Shown here: positions 34,680 through 45,855 of the stretch, piece after piece
Position numbering within the stretch: the first letter of the stretch is position 1
How the letters are laid out: every line of letters starts with the position of its first letter
NCBI RefSeq assembly: GCF_011745365.1
Contig: NW_024468915.1
Location: 1,838,653 to 1,902,652 of the forward strand
Reading direction: 5' to 3'
Source: Cryphonectria parasitica EP155
Lineage: Eukaryota; Ascomycota; Sordariomycetes; Diaporthales; Cryphonectriaceae
DNA length: 64,000 nucleotides
Notes under the pieces: model-generated
Database searches by the model: none
The model's input: only the letters and a program-made list of their open reading frames with translations
Told to the model about the DNA's origin: nothing
Position numbers and translations under genes: made by a program

Positions 34680-35100
34680 CGTCGTCGGCGGCGGCGGCGG
34701 AGGAAGTTGGAAGGCCGTCTTTGTTGTTTAGGAAAGAGAAAAAGTTAGCGAAGGTTCCAACGGTCTTGTGGCAATTTACAGAGAATTGCAGACAATACTA
34801 AGCGGGGCCTTGCTTGTGGGGGAGGAGGCCGACATTCGACATACCCTCGGTGTCTGTACCCTTCTTGGTCACAGCTTTGTGACCAGGCTGGGCCTTACCA
34901 GCACCCAGCGACTCCAAAGGCGGGAATGCCTTGAGGTCACCAGCAACAGGGGGAGGGGAAGGGGCCTGCTGGTTCAGTGGTGTGGGTGTCGTCGACTCGC
35001 CACCACCTGCTGCTTGGTTGGCCTTTGACGACGACGACGAGGCCTGGGGTGGGCGCCTGGCCCCCTTTAACATGGCCGAGTATGACCACTTGGGAGCCAT
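32278..35100 (-). CDS. BTB/POZ domain protein with low-complexity C-terminus
   Basis: Six exons (35100-34845, 34718-34511, 34166-34037, 33935-33857, 33779-33393, 33299-32278) join in frame to 693 residues. All five introns are GT-AG; the second is unusually long (344 nt), the first has a GCTAAC branch. The N-terminus is Pro/Ser-rich with Asn10 at 100-109. The BTB fold starts at about 156 (LWDKPDGADIIIRCKG, then WEVHRHILVEKSEYMEKY), typical of fungal proteins that hold a substrate for Cul3 or dimerise. A conserved helical block follows to ~400 (LDQFEFCLRRAMLMTYSEPD, LILQNPGWRGKYEQFW). The C-terminal 290 residues are disordered, with a duplicated YPTGLVEPTP motif (454-463, 473-482) and a final KGKGKGKGKEK tail. 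Exon 1 could be mistaken for a separate 100-codon gene; splicing at GTATGT links it. Function unknown beyond the BTB domain. Confidence 0.88.
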
Positions 35101-36839
35101 GGTGATTGATTGGCCTTGACGAAAACGAAACGAACAATGGAGACAAGGAAGAAATGCAGCTGAGACAGCTGAGGATGGTCTTGAATGTGGTGTAAGGAAG
35201 TTTTGTGGCTAGGTGGATCAGATTTGGCGATGTGGGCAGAACTTTGGAACTGAAAATCAACCTTGAAAGACAGACAGACCTATGTTTACTTCACACTCAA
35301 ACGCGTATCTCGATCTTGGAAAGATAACAATGCTGCACAGTTTCCTTGCAGTGCAGCTGCCCTGAAGCTGCAGCAAGTGACAGCAACTATGGCTGTACCT
35401 CTACTGTGAATCTTTATGCTAGCCCAGCTGCTCATCTATACTCTTGTATGGAACTTTGACAGCTTCTGAAATGTGTGCCAGTGTTTTGTACTTATTTAGC
35501 ATTACTGTTGCATATCTCGAGTGTTGGAGAATGCCAACTGGCAAGTTGCAACCTACTCCAAACCCATATTCATCTCATTTCTAGCAATTATACCACTCTC
35601 CTCTTTTATGTACCCTCACATGCTCTTTTGGCAGATGAAAACACGTTCGTGAGCCATTTCAGGCATCATATACCAATTCTGCCAAGTTCTTAACAAAAGA
35701 TGGCAATTGTCACCTTTGCATGTCTTTCAAGGAGCAAACTTTCAACAGATTGGGAACGAAGAGGGTCGGCCGATGAGTGGAAACATTGAGCAAAAACCAT
35801 CATGATTTCCAGGTTTATATAATCGATATGTTTTCAGCGCAGAATTGCCCTTTGGAGATTCGGCGACTTCCTATTTCGAATCCATGCTGTCTCGATTGGG
35901 AGTGTGGCAGCGGCCCTATAATTTAGCCGCCATCGTTTGCCTACTTCTCAAGTACTTTCTTCACGGCGCAATCGGTGGAGGAGCCGCGAGAAGGAGAGTC
36001 ATAGTCGAGAGTCTGTGCAGCAGCCCGACAGCGAGAAGCTGATGCCTGGCTAGCCATAGAATATGCAGAGTAGTAGAGGCACTCCTATCATGCGAAGGGG
36101 AAAAGGCTCGTATTGCAATGCGCTGAGGAAAGAAGAGAAAGGAACAGAACAGCCACGAGGCCGAACTATTTGAGACTATCTACAGGACTGGCTGTTGGCT
36201 GGCTTGCAGGGACGTCCGGTACCACTTCTGGCAGGAAGACCATATTTGTCTCTACCTGCACGCAGCCTGCCGCCAGCTCCGTGACGCCCTGGCTACCGCC
36301 CGTCAGGAGCCTCTCGCTGCCCAGCCGCCGGGGCCTCCAGTTTTCAAAAGGTGTTCTACTCATAGCTGGGGCTTTGTATTCCTGGCAGGCAAGGTTGTTG
36401 AACAACGCAGATGTGGGTGCACACCACGATGCCTGCCTGAAGCCAGCCCGACGAGCGAGTTCAACAGCACAGCATGTGTGGAATTCGAAGCAGGGGGAAG
36501 GACCCCGTCGCCAACCCCATCATCAGCACCGCCAGCTCCACTCTCGGCCACACTAGGCTGACTCGAGTTATTCAGGAAGCGATCAAGTGCATGCAAGGCA
36601 AGTACGGCCAAGTGAGTTACTGGCCCTTGCACAATCAGACTATCAATGTGATTTACTAGGCTGAGTTATCAAAGATTGCTCTATATCGCCCAGAATGATT
36701 TCTGAATAGCTTCAGCACCGACTACAACATGTACACGTGAGGATATTTATATCTGCATAGCACCGTCTTGGACACAACCCTCCCAGCAAAGTGATTTGCT
36801 TGGTACGCATCGGTCATCCACACAGCATCCACAAGCTCT
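35101..36839. other. Intergenic region
   Basis: This 1.7-kb stretch holds the promoter of the BTB gene. Only one short frame (listed separately at 36166-36363) has coding-like codon use. A palindromic CTGCAGC/GCTGCAG cluster lies near 35343-35372. Confidence 0.45.
36166..36363 (-). CDS. Possible small protein of 65 residues
   Basis: The ATG at 36363 opens 65 codons beginning MSRTPFENWRPRRLG. Third positions are mostly G or C, as in the real genes here, and the frame is open further upstream. There are no introns or recognisable domains. It could be a small gene, the last exon of a larger unseen gene, or chance in a GC-rich patch. The antisense frame at 36113-36556 overlaps it and looks less coding-like. 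Confidence 0.22.
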   Translation of the reverse strand: MSRTPFENWRPRRLGSERLLTGGSQGVTELAAGCVQVETNMVFLPEVVPDVPASQPTASPVDSLK

Positions 36840-37410
36840 TCACAAGGACACAACGACCTTGGCAGCACTGACCCCGCTCTTATTCAGATCCAGCGCGCCC
36901 TGCAGATAATACAACCCCCTTCCCACGACCGTACTCTGCGGCGCCGCCTTCAGCACCCCAGCCTCCAGCGCTGCAGGCACATACTCACCCCAGATGCGCC
37001 TAGCCACGCCCGGTTCCGACGCAACAATCTGCGCGCTCGAGATCGACACAACCTCCACGTCCTTTCCGAGATCGCCCTCGGGCACCCCACCCACAGCCGC
37101 GACCCGGCCCCCGCCCAGGGCCGCCACGACCGCCGCAGTCTGTCGCACGGTCGTCGCCGTCCCGATGGCCTCGTACGCGCCCACGAGCACCGCGCCCGAC
37201 CGGGCCAGCACGGCGGCCAGGATGGCCACGACGTCGGGATTGTGGTAGTCGAGCACGTACTGGGCGCCCAGGCCCTTGCAGTAGCTGTAGTTGGCCGGGC
37301 TGGCGGTCGTGACCACCGTGTACCCCGCCGCGGCGGCAAGCTGGATGACCGAGGACCCGACGGACGAGGAGCCGCCCCAGATCAGCAGCGCCTCCTGGGT
37401 CTTACTGGCG

Positions 37411-37442
<32 letters not shown>

Positions 37443-38030
37443 AGACGGAAGCTCTGGTGCTCGCAGGCCGAGTGTGTTTTGAAGGTACAGTCCTGCAGCA
37501 GCAGTGGAGATACTGAGCGGGAGGACGACTGCGCTCTCGTAGTCTATGTTGTCCGGTATCTTGGAGGCCACGATGGCCTTGAGCTTGACATATAGCTGGA
37601 ACCCGCTCTTCTCCGTATCTCCCGAGCCTAGCCCTAAAGCGTAGGCGAGCACCCGGTCGCCCTTTTTGAATTGGCTCACACTGGAGCCGACGTAGAGAAC
37701 CTCGCCTGCGACGTCCTCGCCGAGAATGGCTGGGTACTTGATGTTGAAGCGGTTGTTACCAGGAGGGAAGGACTGGATCTTCCAATCGACGGGGCTGTGG
37801 CATGATCAGCCTTGGATTTGTGCCTTTGAGAGCCTCAATTGTGTTTGTCTCTCAAGGAAAGAAAGATAAGAAAAGGCGGGGTTGGTGTATAATTACTTGA
37901 TCGCAACCGCTTTGTTCTTGATGATAATCTCGTCATCTGCCAGGCCGTCTACAGAAGGGAAGGGGGCTGTGGCCACTTCCAGAGCCGCTTGGGGCGCAGG
38001 CAGATAAGAGGCATAATTTACGTATTTCAT
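36840..38030 (-). CDS. ToxD-like medium-chain alcohol dehydrogenase/enoyl reductase family protein
   Basis: Two exons (38030-37897, 37794-36840) give 362 residues; the 102-nt intron (GTAATT...ACAG) restores the family motif NPVDWKIQ. The order is a GroES-like domain (to ~130, with GEDVAGEV and GDRVLAYALG), then a Rossmann domain with the nucleotide-binding GGSSSVGSSVIQLA and LGAQYVLDYHNPD. This subfamily (ToxD, LovC-like trans-enoyl reductases) normally uses NADPH and lacks the zinc sites of true alcohol dehydrogenases. An insertion of nine Ser then PPPAS separates the domains and is not typical. No polyketide synthase is in the window, so a secondary-metabolite role is not supported by context. 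The ATG at 38030 is the family start; the frame continues upstream to 38144. Confidence 0.88.
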
Positions 38031-38665
38031 GGTGACAGTCTGGTCTTCTGAGAGGAGGGTGATGGGCAAGTGGGTTAAGTGGATTGAGAGCGTTGCTACA
38101 AAAACGTTGGTGACATCGCAGGAATGAGGTTGAGAATCGAACAATTAATGTTATTCGCTTACAAATCCCTGGCGAGGGTCAACCCCAGGGATGTACCCAA
38201 ATCACGTCATGAGCTTGAAAAGTCCGGTGGGGTTTACCAGAAGAGAGAGAGAGGATAGGTTGCATTTCCCATGCGTGGCCATGTAGTTGTATTTGCAGCA
38301 AGAGGTATACATACATTCAAACAAGAAGAAAATGAGATCATAGTGATATCAACTCCAACAACACCCGACCCTCGCTCAAGTAACGCTCGTATCGTATTCC
38401 GTGTCGTGCGTGTGGCACAACCTGTTCGCATATCTCCAAAGCTGATGGAAAAATTTCCGGCAGTACAGATAAAACCCCCCTCCTCTCTATCTAATTCTGG
38501 TAATGAATCGAGAGAATTTGCATGAGAAATCAGAATGCCTTCGAAATCAATTTCGCAATACATCCTAGCACTGCTGTTGTTTGAACGTTTCGACCAAGAA
38601 GAAAGCATCCACTATGTTCCATCAAATCATAAAATATGTCGTTCGTCATCTGACATCTCGGGCTT
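38031..38665. other. Intergenic region
   Basis: This 635-bp stretch lies between two minus-strand genes: the promoter of the reductase gene and the 3' end of the transcription factor gene. Nothing else is seen. Confidence 0.45.
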
Positions 38666-39060
38666 CTAAAATTGGAAAATATCTGGGCCAGGGAAGTCGC
38701 CCATCATCTGACTGAATAGCGGGTCGTTTGTCATAATCGAGAGGCCGGTGAGGTCCTGCATCGCGCCGGCGCCGGAATCATTGAGTCCTTGCAGCGTGGT
38801 ATCCCACGCTTGCGCAAAGCCGTCGCCCAAGTTGCTGTAGTCCAGATCCTGCCCAAAGCCGACCCAGGGTGCGGGATGGCCTGGCATCTGGCCGTGCTGG
38901 TAGGGGTTGGGCGGTGGTGGCATATTGCCATCGCCATTGGGCTTGTTTTGGCCGCTACTGCTGTTCCCACCATCTGGCGTGAACGAGCCCATCTGCCCGT
39001 ACCACGCATTGGCGGCCATGTTCCCGTTCCCAACACCGCCGTGAGATGCCTGAGCATTGT

Positions 39061-39093
<33 letters not shown>

Positions 39094-41722
39094 CAGCTGC
39101 GGCGGCGGCGGCGGCGGCGTGGTTGGTCGTGGCCGCCTCGGAGAGGAGTTGTAGCGGGTTATTGCTCGCCTGCGCTGAGTAATTAGGGGTGGTTGCGCTG
39201 GTGGGCGTGCGCTTATCGGAGGCGGCACGCGTTGCGTCCGGCGTCGCGAATGGTGACGTGCCCTCGGCTGCATTCGCGGCATCAGCAATCCGCGCCGACT
39301 GGTTGAGCTCGCCTTTGCTGATCTTGTGAAACCAGGACCGAATCATCACCAGCACCACAAGGAACTTGGCAGCCGGTCGCGACTTGTCATCAGCCCCGAC
39401 CTCGCGGAACTTCTCCAGGAGGGTGTCCAGGTGCTGGTCGACCTTCATGCTGTCCTTGTCGATGATCTTGCCCAGCTCCGAGTTGGGGGCGCAGGCGGCG
39501 AAGTAGATCCTGATGAGCACTACAGTCGCGTACGCTACTCTGACAAAATTAAAGACGGGCAAACAACGAATGCTGCTGGCATCCATGGAGAAGAAGGTTT
39601 CAAAAATGCCGTCAATCGCTGTGAGACAGGAGGCTAATGCGTTGGTGTAGGCGGGTGTCAGTGTTGCGGTGCTAATGAGGCTGTCGCGGAGTGTCTCTGC
39701 CGCGAAAGGGGCCTTGAAAGCATCGGCAGGCTCGTTCTGCAGTGCTAGCTCGTGCATGTAGAGATTGATGGTATGAAAGCTGAACTTCAATGACGCTTCG
39801 TGGCAGGGCAGGATCAGTCAGTACATGTGCTTGTGATGAAAGAGGTGGGTGGATGGTTTTTCTTGCTTACGTTGCATGAGCTCTCGAGTGACCTCCTGCC
39901 TGTGCTTCTCCAGCTCTCGTTCAAAACCCCTGACCTTATGCTGGGTCATGTAGTCGGAAAGATTCACAGCAACAGCAGAGTCATCCATGCAGAACTGAAA
40001 ACCAATCTCCTCGGCCAGCTGGTGCGTACGCACAAGATGACAGAGGTATTTGTCGGTGGGCGCAGCATCAGGTGAAGACTCGAGCACGTCCAAACACTCG
40101 GCCATGAACGAGGTCCACCGGAGCAAAAAAGGCCGGTGGAGGGCCATGGCAGTGTTGGTCGTGAGAAAGTAGCACATGAGCCAAGTACGTCTGGCCTCGA
40201 TGGTGGTTGGGTCGGGAGGAGGCTGTTTCCTGAATGGATGGTCTCGCCAGTTGGGAGGGCCCTGCTTGGCACGTCGAGATCTCCGCTTGCCCAGACCGAG
40301 GTCAATAGCCATGACAGCGGCCATGTGCACGAGCTCGTAGAACTTTAGCTCCTCAAAGTGCTCAGGGGGCCAGTACCAGATGACAGAGATGTTGAGGGCC
40401 TGCACGAGTTCGATGCTCTTCTCGCCAATGAGCATGATCTTTTCTGCAAAGACCTGCATGAGTTCTTTGACGATCACCCGTTGCACATTCGGGGTTTCGG
40501 ATGAAGCCGCGGACATGACGGCGAGGAACAAGATGGGCTTCGTCTTCCGGCACTCGCCTACGGTCATGTCCCTGGGGAAGACCACGCCTGGTAGATGGGG
40601 TGCCATCTGGTAGTTGTATCGATCGAAGAGCAGGCTCGCCCTCTCCGAGGTAATGATACCACGGTCGACAATGTCAGAGTATTCGTGACTTCTTGTGTCC
40701 ATGTTCGAGTGCGCGACAGACGGGGTCGGTGCATCCTCTGCCGGCTCTCTCGTCTCTGTATACTTTCGTTTCTGACCGGCCAGAACCATGGGCGGTGGGT
40801 ATGCCATAGTGCTCCCATCTGCATACGGCGATTGATTCTGCGAGCGTCCCATGCTCGTCGCATCCCTAGACATGGCGGTGCCCACGGTACTCCAACCTCT
40901 GGCGACATTCATGCCACCAGCTGGACCACCGCCGCCGCCGCCACCACCACCATACATGATGCCTCCAGCCCCATCCGGCATGCCCGGGATTGGCTGACCG
41001 GCCTGAGCAGCCTTGGTGGCCGTCAGGCTGGCCGTCAGGGCATCAATCTTCTTCTCGAGCTCGGCAACCCTGCTATCCGTCTTCTTCTGGCGCTTCCGGG
41101 TGGGCTGGGTGACAATACAGTTCCTGCCAGCCTTGGCACATCTCTTACAGGCGCCATCGGGATTGTTTGGATCTGGTTCGCAGCGGACCTTCAAGCCACG
41201 ACATGCCTCGCAAGCCCTGGGCTTCTTGGGGTCAGCCCCACCAGCGTCGTTGTCAGCACCACCCGGGGTATCATCGTTGGGGTCGATCGTCGCAGAGGGC
41301 GGGGTGTGGAGGTCATGGTGTGGGTTGTTGGGAAACGAGGTCGTCTGTGCCAGGCCCTGGGCTGTTCGCGAGACATCGGGTGACGAGGCGCTGCTGGGCG
41401 TCGATGATGATGCTGCGGCTGCTGCTGCGGCGGCGGCGGCTGCGTAGAGGGCGTTGCTGGCGCCGTTCACGTTCCCAGAGGCGCCGGCGCTGCCGCCAAG
41501 GCTGTGTGCGGAGCCGGGTCCATTGTTCTCGCCCGCGCGTGCTGTGGAGCTGGAGGGTCGCCTGGCAGAGTTGGAGGCTGAAGAGAGCGGCGCGACGGAG
41601 ATGGACGAGGAGGAAGAGGAGCCGTCGAGCTGGTGTTGTCGTTGTTGCAAGTGTTGATGATGGCTGGCGGAATTGCTGCGCAGGCGGGGATCTAAGGCAG
41701 ATGAGTCCATGGCCAAGGTCAT
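38666..41722 (-). CDS. Zn2Cys6 transcription factor
   Basis: Two exons (41722-39871, 39795-38666) give 993 residues; the 75-nt intron has GTAAGC, a CTGATC-type branch and GAAG. The DNA-binding binuclear zinc cluster is at about 171-202 (six Cys: ACEACRGLKVRC...CKRC...NC), followed by a basic linker RKRQKKTD and a short coiled coil (SRVAELEKKIDALTASL). The middle region (about 370-750) resembles the fungal-specific regulatory domain, with LLFDRYNYQMAPHLPGVVFP. Poly-Ser, poly-Ala and poly-Gly flank the zinc cluster, and exon 2 has a 15-residue Ala run. It resembles War1/Leu3-type regulators, but I cannot name the target. The start is the first ATG; a stronger-context ATG follows four codons later at 41710, and the open frame upstream (to 41860) has no ATG. 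Confidence 0.88.
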
Positions 41723-44700
41723 CTCGGGTCGCAAGGACCTCTGGGCCGGGATCACCAGCTCATCAAGAAGATCCAATACTCGACGGAGGCGGTGGGCGGA
41801 TACCCGTTGACCGCGCCGGTATGGTAGCTCGCTGGGTCTCGTGAGAAAATCGAAGGTCACGACTCGACTCGCAGGTCAATCAAGCGTCGGAGGACGGCGC
41901 TTGTGGAGGAGAGAAACCGACCAGCACACGGCGATGAGGAGCCCGGTCACCGATCTGCCTTTATGCTGCCATTCCCCACGTCCAGGCTGTCAGCCCCCCA
42001 CGATGGCTTGATCCATACTTCAATACCTGCCATGCTCCCTTTCCATACGCGATTGGGGAAGTACCTGCCTAGCACCAGCCTCTCGGAACCCTTACCCTAG
42101 CCCCCCTCATTCAGTCGGGCACAGGCGGCACAGTCACAATCAGCTGTGCCAACCACCTCCTTCCTGGATTACATGATTACATACTACGTACTACCGTAAT
42201 AGGTAAGTACAAGACAAACGAGCCCTGGTCTGACAATCTTCCTTCCGGCCGTATAAGACCATCTCTCAATCTCTCATCTCGTCTCGACCAACCTCCCCCT
42301 GTCCGCAGCCTTTCTTTCCTGTCCCATCGTGCAACGCCATCGCGATGGCACCATCCTCACCACCTCTCCAACATCACCAACATGAGTGTACCTCGGCACC
42401 TGAGTCTTTCTCAGTAACCTTCACTGGTAGCTGTCGGGTTTGTTGGGAGGACAAGGCCCGCAGGGCGGGGGGGGGGGGGGCAATACAACAACGCGTCTCT
42501 TGATGAACAGACCGCGTCGTGTGTTGCATGCTCAACTGGGCAGGCTGCCTACACTTAAGTATACGGCGAGTTTTGAGGACCATGAATTTTCTGTTGATGT
42601 GATGCATCACTGGCCTGGGCGCAAGGTCTTGTTCTCCCCGTCTGCCATACGTGGACCACCTCCACTCTTGGATGGTGTGTCAAGCTACCTGGAGAGCGTT
42701 GCCGACGTGGATTGTTGTTTGTTTCTTCTTTTCTTCTATTTTTTTTTTTCTTTCTTTCTTTTCCATACCGGCAGAGTCGATACGACTTTCCGAATCCCAT
42801 TACGTCGAATCTCAATCAACTCAGGGCTTGAGGAGCAGCTGCGTCGTCAGCAATAGTTGTGGCGCAGACACAGATGATCCTCATGGAGCCAGCTCCTCTC
42901 AACAGTGACCTTTACGAGATGAAATGGTCATACACTACTTTTGCTGAGGTCCCAGTTACAGGGTCCGCCTGCCGGCATATCCAGGCGGCGCACATCAAGG
43001 CCACAATCTATCACATCACAAGCCCTTCGGATGTCTTCACCGCCCTTGACATGAACTCAACGCTGTGGGTCAGCGCGACTTGAATAGATTGAACCTCCTT
43101 TTCGATGAGTCCAGTCACGGATCTGCCAGTGAGATGCGCTGCGAGCAAGCGAGCCGTGCTTGTATGAGCAGAGGCGGTTCAACCACAGGGTGCGCATAAC
43201 ACCACAAGCCCCTGAAATCGCGTATCCTCGTTGGTGGCCCTACCGGCCGTTCTTGGGGGGGGGGGGGGGGGGTTCTATTTAAACCTCTTTTTGATTATTA
43301 TCGTTATGTGGTACGCATTGCTGGAGTCAGCTGCGTGGACAATCGTGGGCCCCTGCCACAGAGGCTTGAGGGCCTTCTGCTCACGCTCACGACGCCTCCT
43401 GATGGGCTTCATCCTCTCGAGGGTGTGAGAATTCGCACACTCATACTACCACTGATCAGGTACATGGTGAAAATGACCCAGGGGGTTATTACTGGCCCAT
43501 CCGCCCATGGCCTATCGTTTCGGGTACCACGGCTTTGAGGCATGCCAGAAATGGCATTTGATGTAGTAAAGGGGCAGCCGAGATAACCACACCGGGGGTC
43601 ATTGCAGGCAGCGACACCAGGTCGGGGTTCAGCTCCCTGGTTGGGCTACCAACCTCATTGGGCTGTATGTATGTGATTCTTTCCGCCGAGGGATAATGGA
43701 CAGGTCAACCAGTAAGAGCACAAAGGCAGCTCATTGGAGAAGCACGACGGACATTGGTTGAGGCCCCATTGCACGACATTAAACAAGGACACGCTAGTTT
43801 CAACGTCCAAAGCGGATCTAGTCCTCGTCTGTACTGTACAACTACACCGTAGGTTTGTACTGAGTTCTGACACGGATGTCCCCGCGGTTGCCACCTGTCC
43901 GTACTTAGGATGATGCTGTCGCCTTACGTGGCTGTGGCTGGACCCCAGCTCTTGAGCAGATTCATTGATTCAGATTGTCGGCTCAGATTTGCCGTGGGGA
44001 TTCTGTTTCGTCTTAAAAAGACCCAGAGAGATCGTCACGACAACTCCTCGAGAACCCACCTGTTTGCTAGGAATTAAAATCCCCTCCATGATCTCTCGGA
44101 GGAGCCTAGCGACTTTGAGAAGCCTAGCCTGACGCCCTCGACACGGCTGAGATAGAGATAAAGAGAGCTAGGAAGACGTGTTTAGTCTGCCCTGACGAGA
44201 AAGGAGATTTACCATGGTAGGTTTGGAAGGGGAGATGGGTCAAGCTCCACCCGCCCCGCCTCTGAGAACCATGACTTGGTACATATGTAGTAAAGCTTAC
44301 CATCTCTCCAAGCCTCGGTCCCTTCCAAGCCTTTGTCGAAGGCTGTTTCACATGGTACGAACATACGATGTACACTACGAAGGCTATTTTCTTCAGCCTG
44401 TCTGTTTTTCTTCCTCTTGGATTCTCCCCTTGGTCTGCAGTATAACTATAGTGCTATGCAGCTTGGATTTGGTGACCTTTCGCTTACTTAGCTCGTCCAT
44501 GATGGGCAGGTCCACGTGGGGTATCAGGGTCCAACCCCTGCCGGGGTCTAACCCCACATGGATTTAACCGCCGCAATACGTAGCCTCTCAGCCACAGTTC
44601 GAGTCTAGACCCCACGGGCGTCTTGTCATAATCCTTATGACCTACTAGTTTGATATTTCGTTCATCGTCATGTCTATCTTGGATCTTAATCTTTACGCTA

Positions 44701-45855
44701 GCCACGGGTAAAAAAAGAAGAAAAGGAAGGGCAGGACGAAAAAAAAACTTGTTACGGCACCGAGTCTTGGGAACTCCCTATGGCGTGCGGTGCGCCACTC
44801 TCTGCCACGTAATTTCATGTTCCGTGTCCTTTGTCTCTCATTTTCTTTCGGTCGTAAGATAGGCATATTTGTACAGAAAAGGAAAAACTCAAGTATGTGC
44901 CGAGAGAGCAATGGCCTTGGAACCCCCCCCCCCTCCCAACCCAAGACTTGCTCAATAGCTCAGGGGAAGAGCAAGAGCATTAAATATTATTTTCCCATTG
45001 GATGTCTCTCTCTGCTTTTTGGGGGTCGGGACACACTTGAATTCACTTTCTGTCGCTGAAAAAAATAGGAGAGAAAAAAAGGGGGGGAGGAACTGCGTCA
45101 CATACCGCCACCGCCAAGGTTGTTGCAGGGGCCGCTTCGAACGGGAGCCTCAAGTGCGAGCCACCACCAAGATCAGCTGTGGATGTTGAGATTATAACGG
45201 GACACCAAAGCAAGATTAATGCCCCTGCCCCTGTAGAACTGTAGTACAAACAAGCTCGCACGCTCCTTGATCTTCAGGGTCCGACAGTCAGGGTTCCCGG
45301 GGCCCCCTTCCATTATTAGAATTATGTTGAGGAAGGGAGGAGGGAGCAGAGCGTATCCGCGCAAAACAAGCACGTGTTCCAACTACCCGATTCGTATCGA
45401 ATAAAGTACTTATTTATCCTTCTGTCACTTGCCACTACCATCGTCTCTACACCCTACCTTCTCTACCGTCCTTTTCTCTTCTCCTTCACTGCGGCGGCTG
45501 TGTAAAGTCCCATAAGTTTTGTCACTGCCAGTCACTCATTCATTTGTTTGTCTCTGTCTGCTGCAATCGACTTCCTGTTCTGGCCTTAGCTGGGCCCTAC
45601 CGCCATTCACACTCTACCTGCTCTGTGTCACCTTCTGTACCTCAGCAAACATTTCAAACTTCCTCGCTCGTGTTTTTTTTTTTTCTCTTACACTTTTGGT
45701 AAGCCTTTATCGACAGGTTATCATTTTGTGCATTATTTATTTCTGTTTCTGCTCCCTTTTTGTTTTGGGTGCCACAGAACAAAAATCTGTCCATCACGAC
45801 ACTTAGCTTGCTTTTGTCACCTCAAGTTGTACTCACTCTCACACGGCAATATAAT
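41723..45855. other. Large divergent intergenic region
   Basis: 4.1 kb between the divergent transcription factor and desaturase genes. It contains G14 (42467-42480), G18 (43255-43272), C11 (44923-44933), a nested palindrome (44512-44561) and a pyrimidine-rich leader (45410-45850) ahead of the desaturase. No gene is supported. Confidence 0.5.
44512..44561. repeat. Nested palindrome
   Basis: Outer arms ccacgtggggt (44512-44522) and accccacatgg (44551-44561) pair with one mismatch. Inside them acccc (44534-44538) pairs with ggggt (44543-44547). It could fold as a stem with an inner hairpin. A GTTCGAGTC sequence like a tRNA B box lies just downstream, but no tRNA fold was found. Confidence 0.6.

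Noticed and set aside
34798..35100. Separate 100-residue gene at the 5' side of the BTB gene
   Set aside because: A GTATGT donor, GCTAAC branch and AAAG acceptor splice its first 85 codons in frame onto the BTB gene.
41723..41860. Longer N-terminus of the Zn2Cys6 factor starting at 41860
   Set aside because: The codon at 41860 is GTG, not ATG; the first ATG in frame is at 41722.
44590..44625. tRNA gene suggested by a GTTCGAGTC B-box-like sequence
   Set aside because: No matching A box, acceptor stem or anticodon arm could be folded on either strand.
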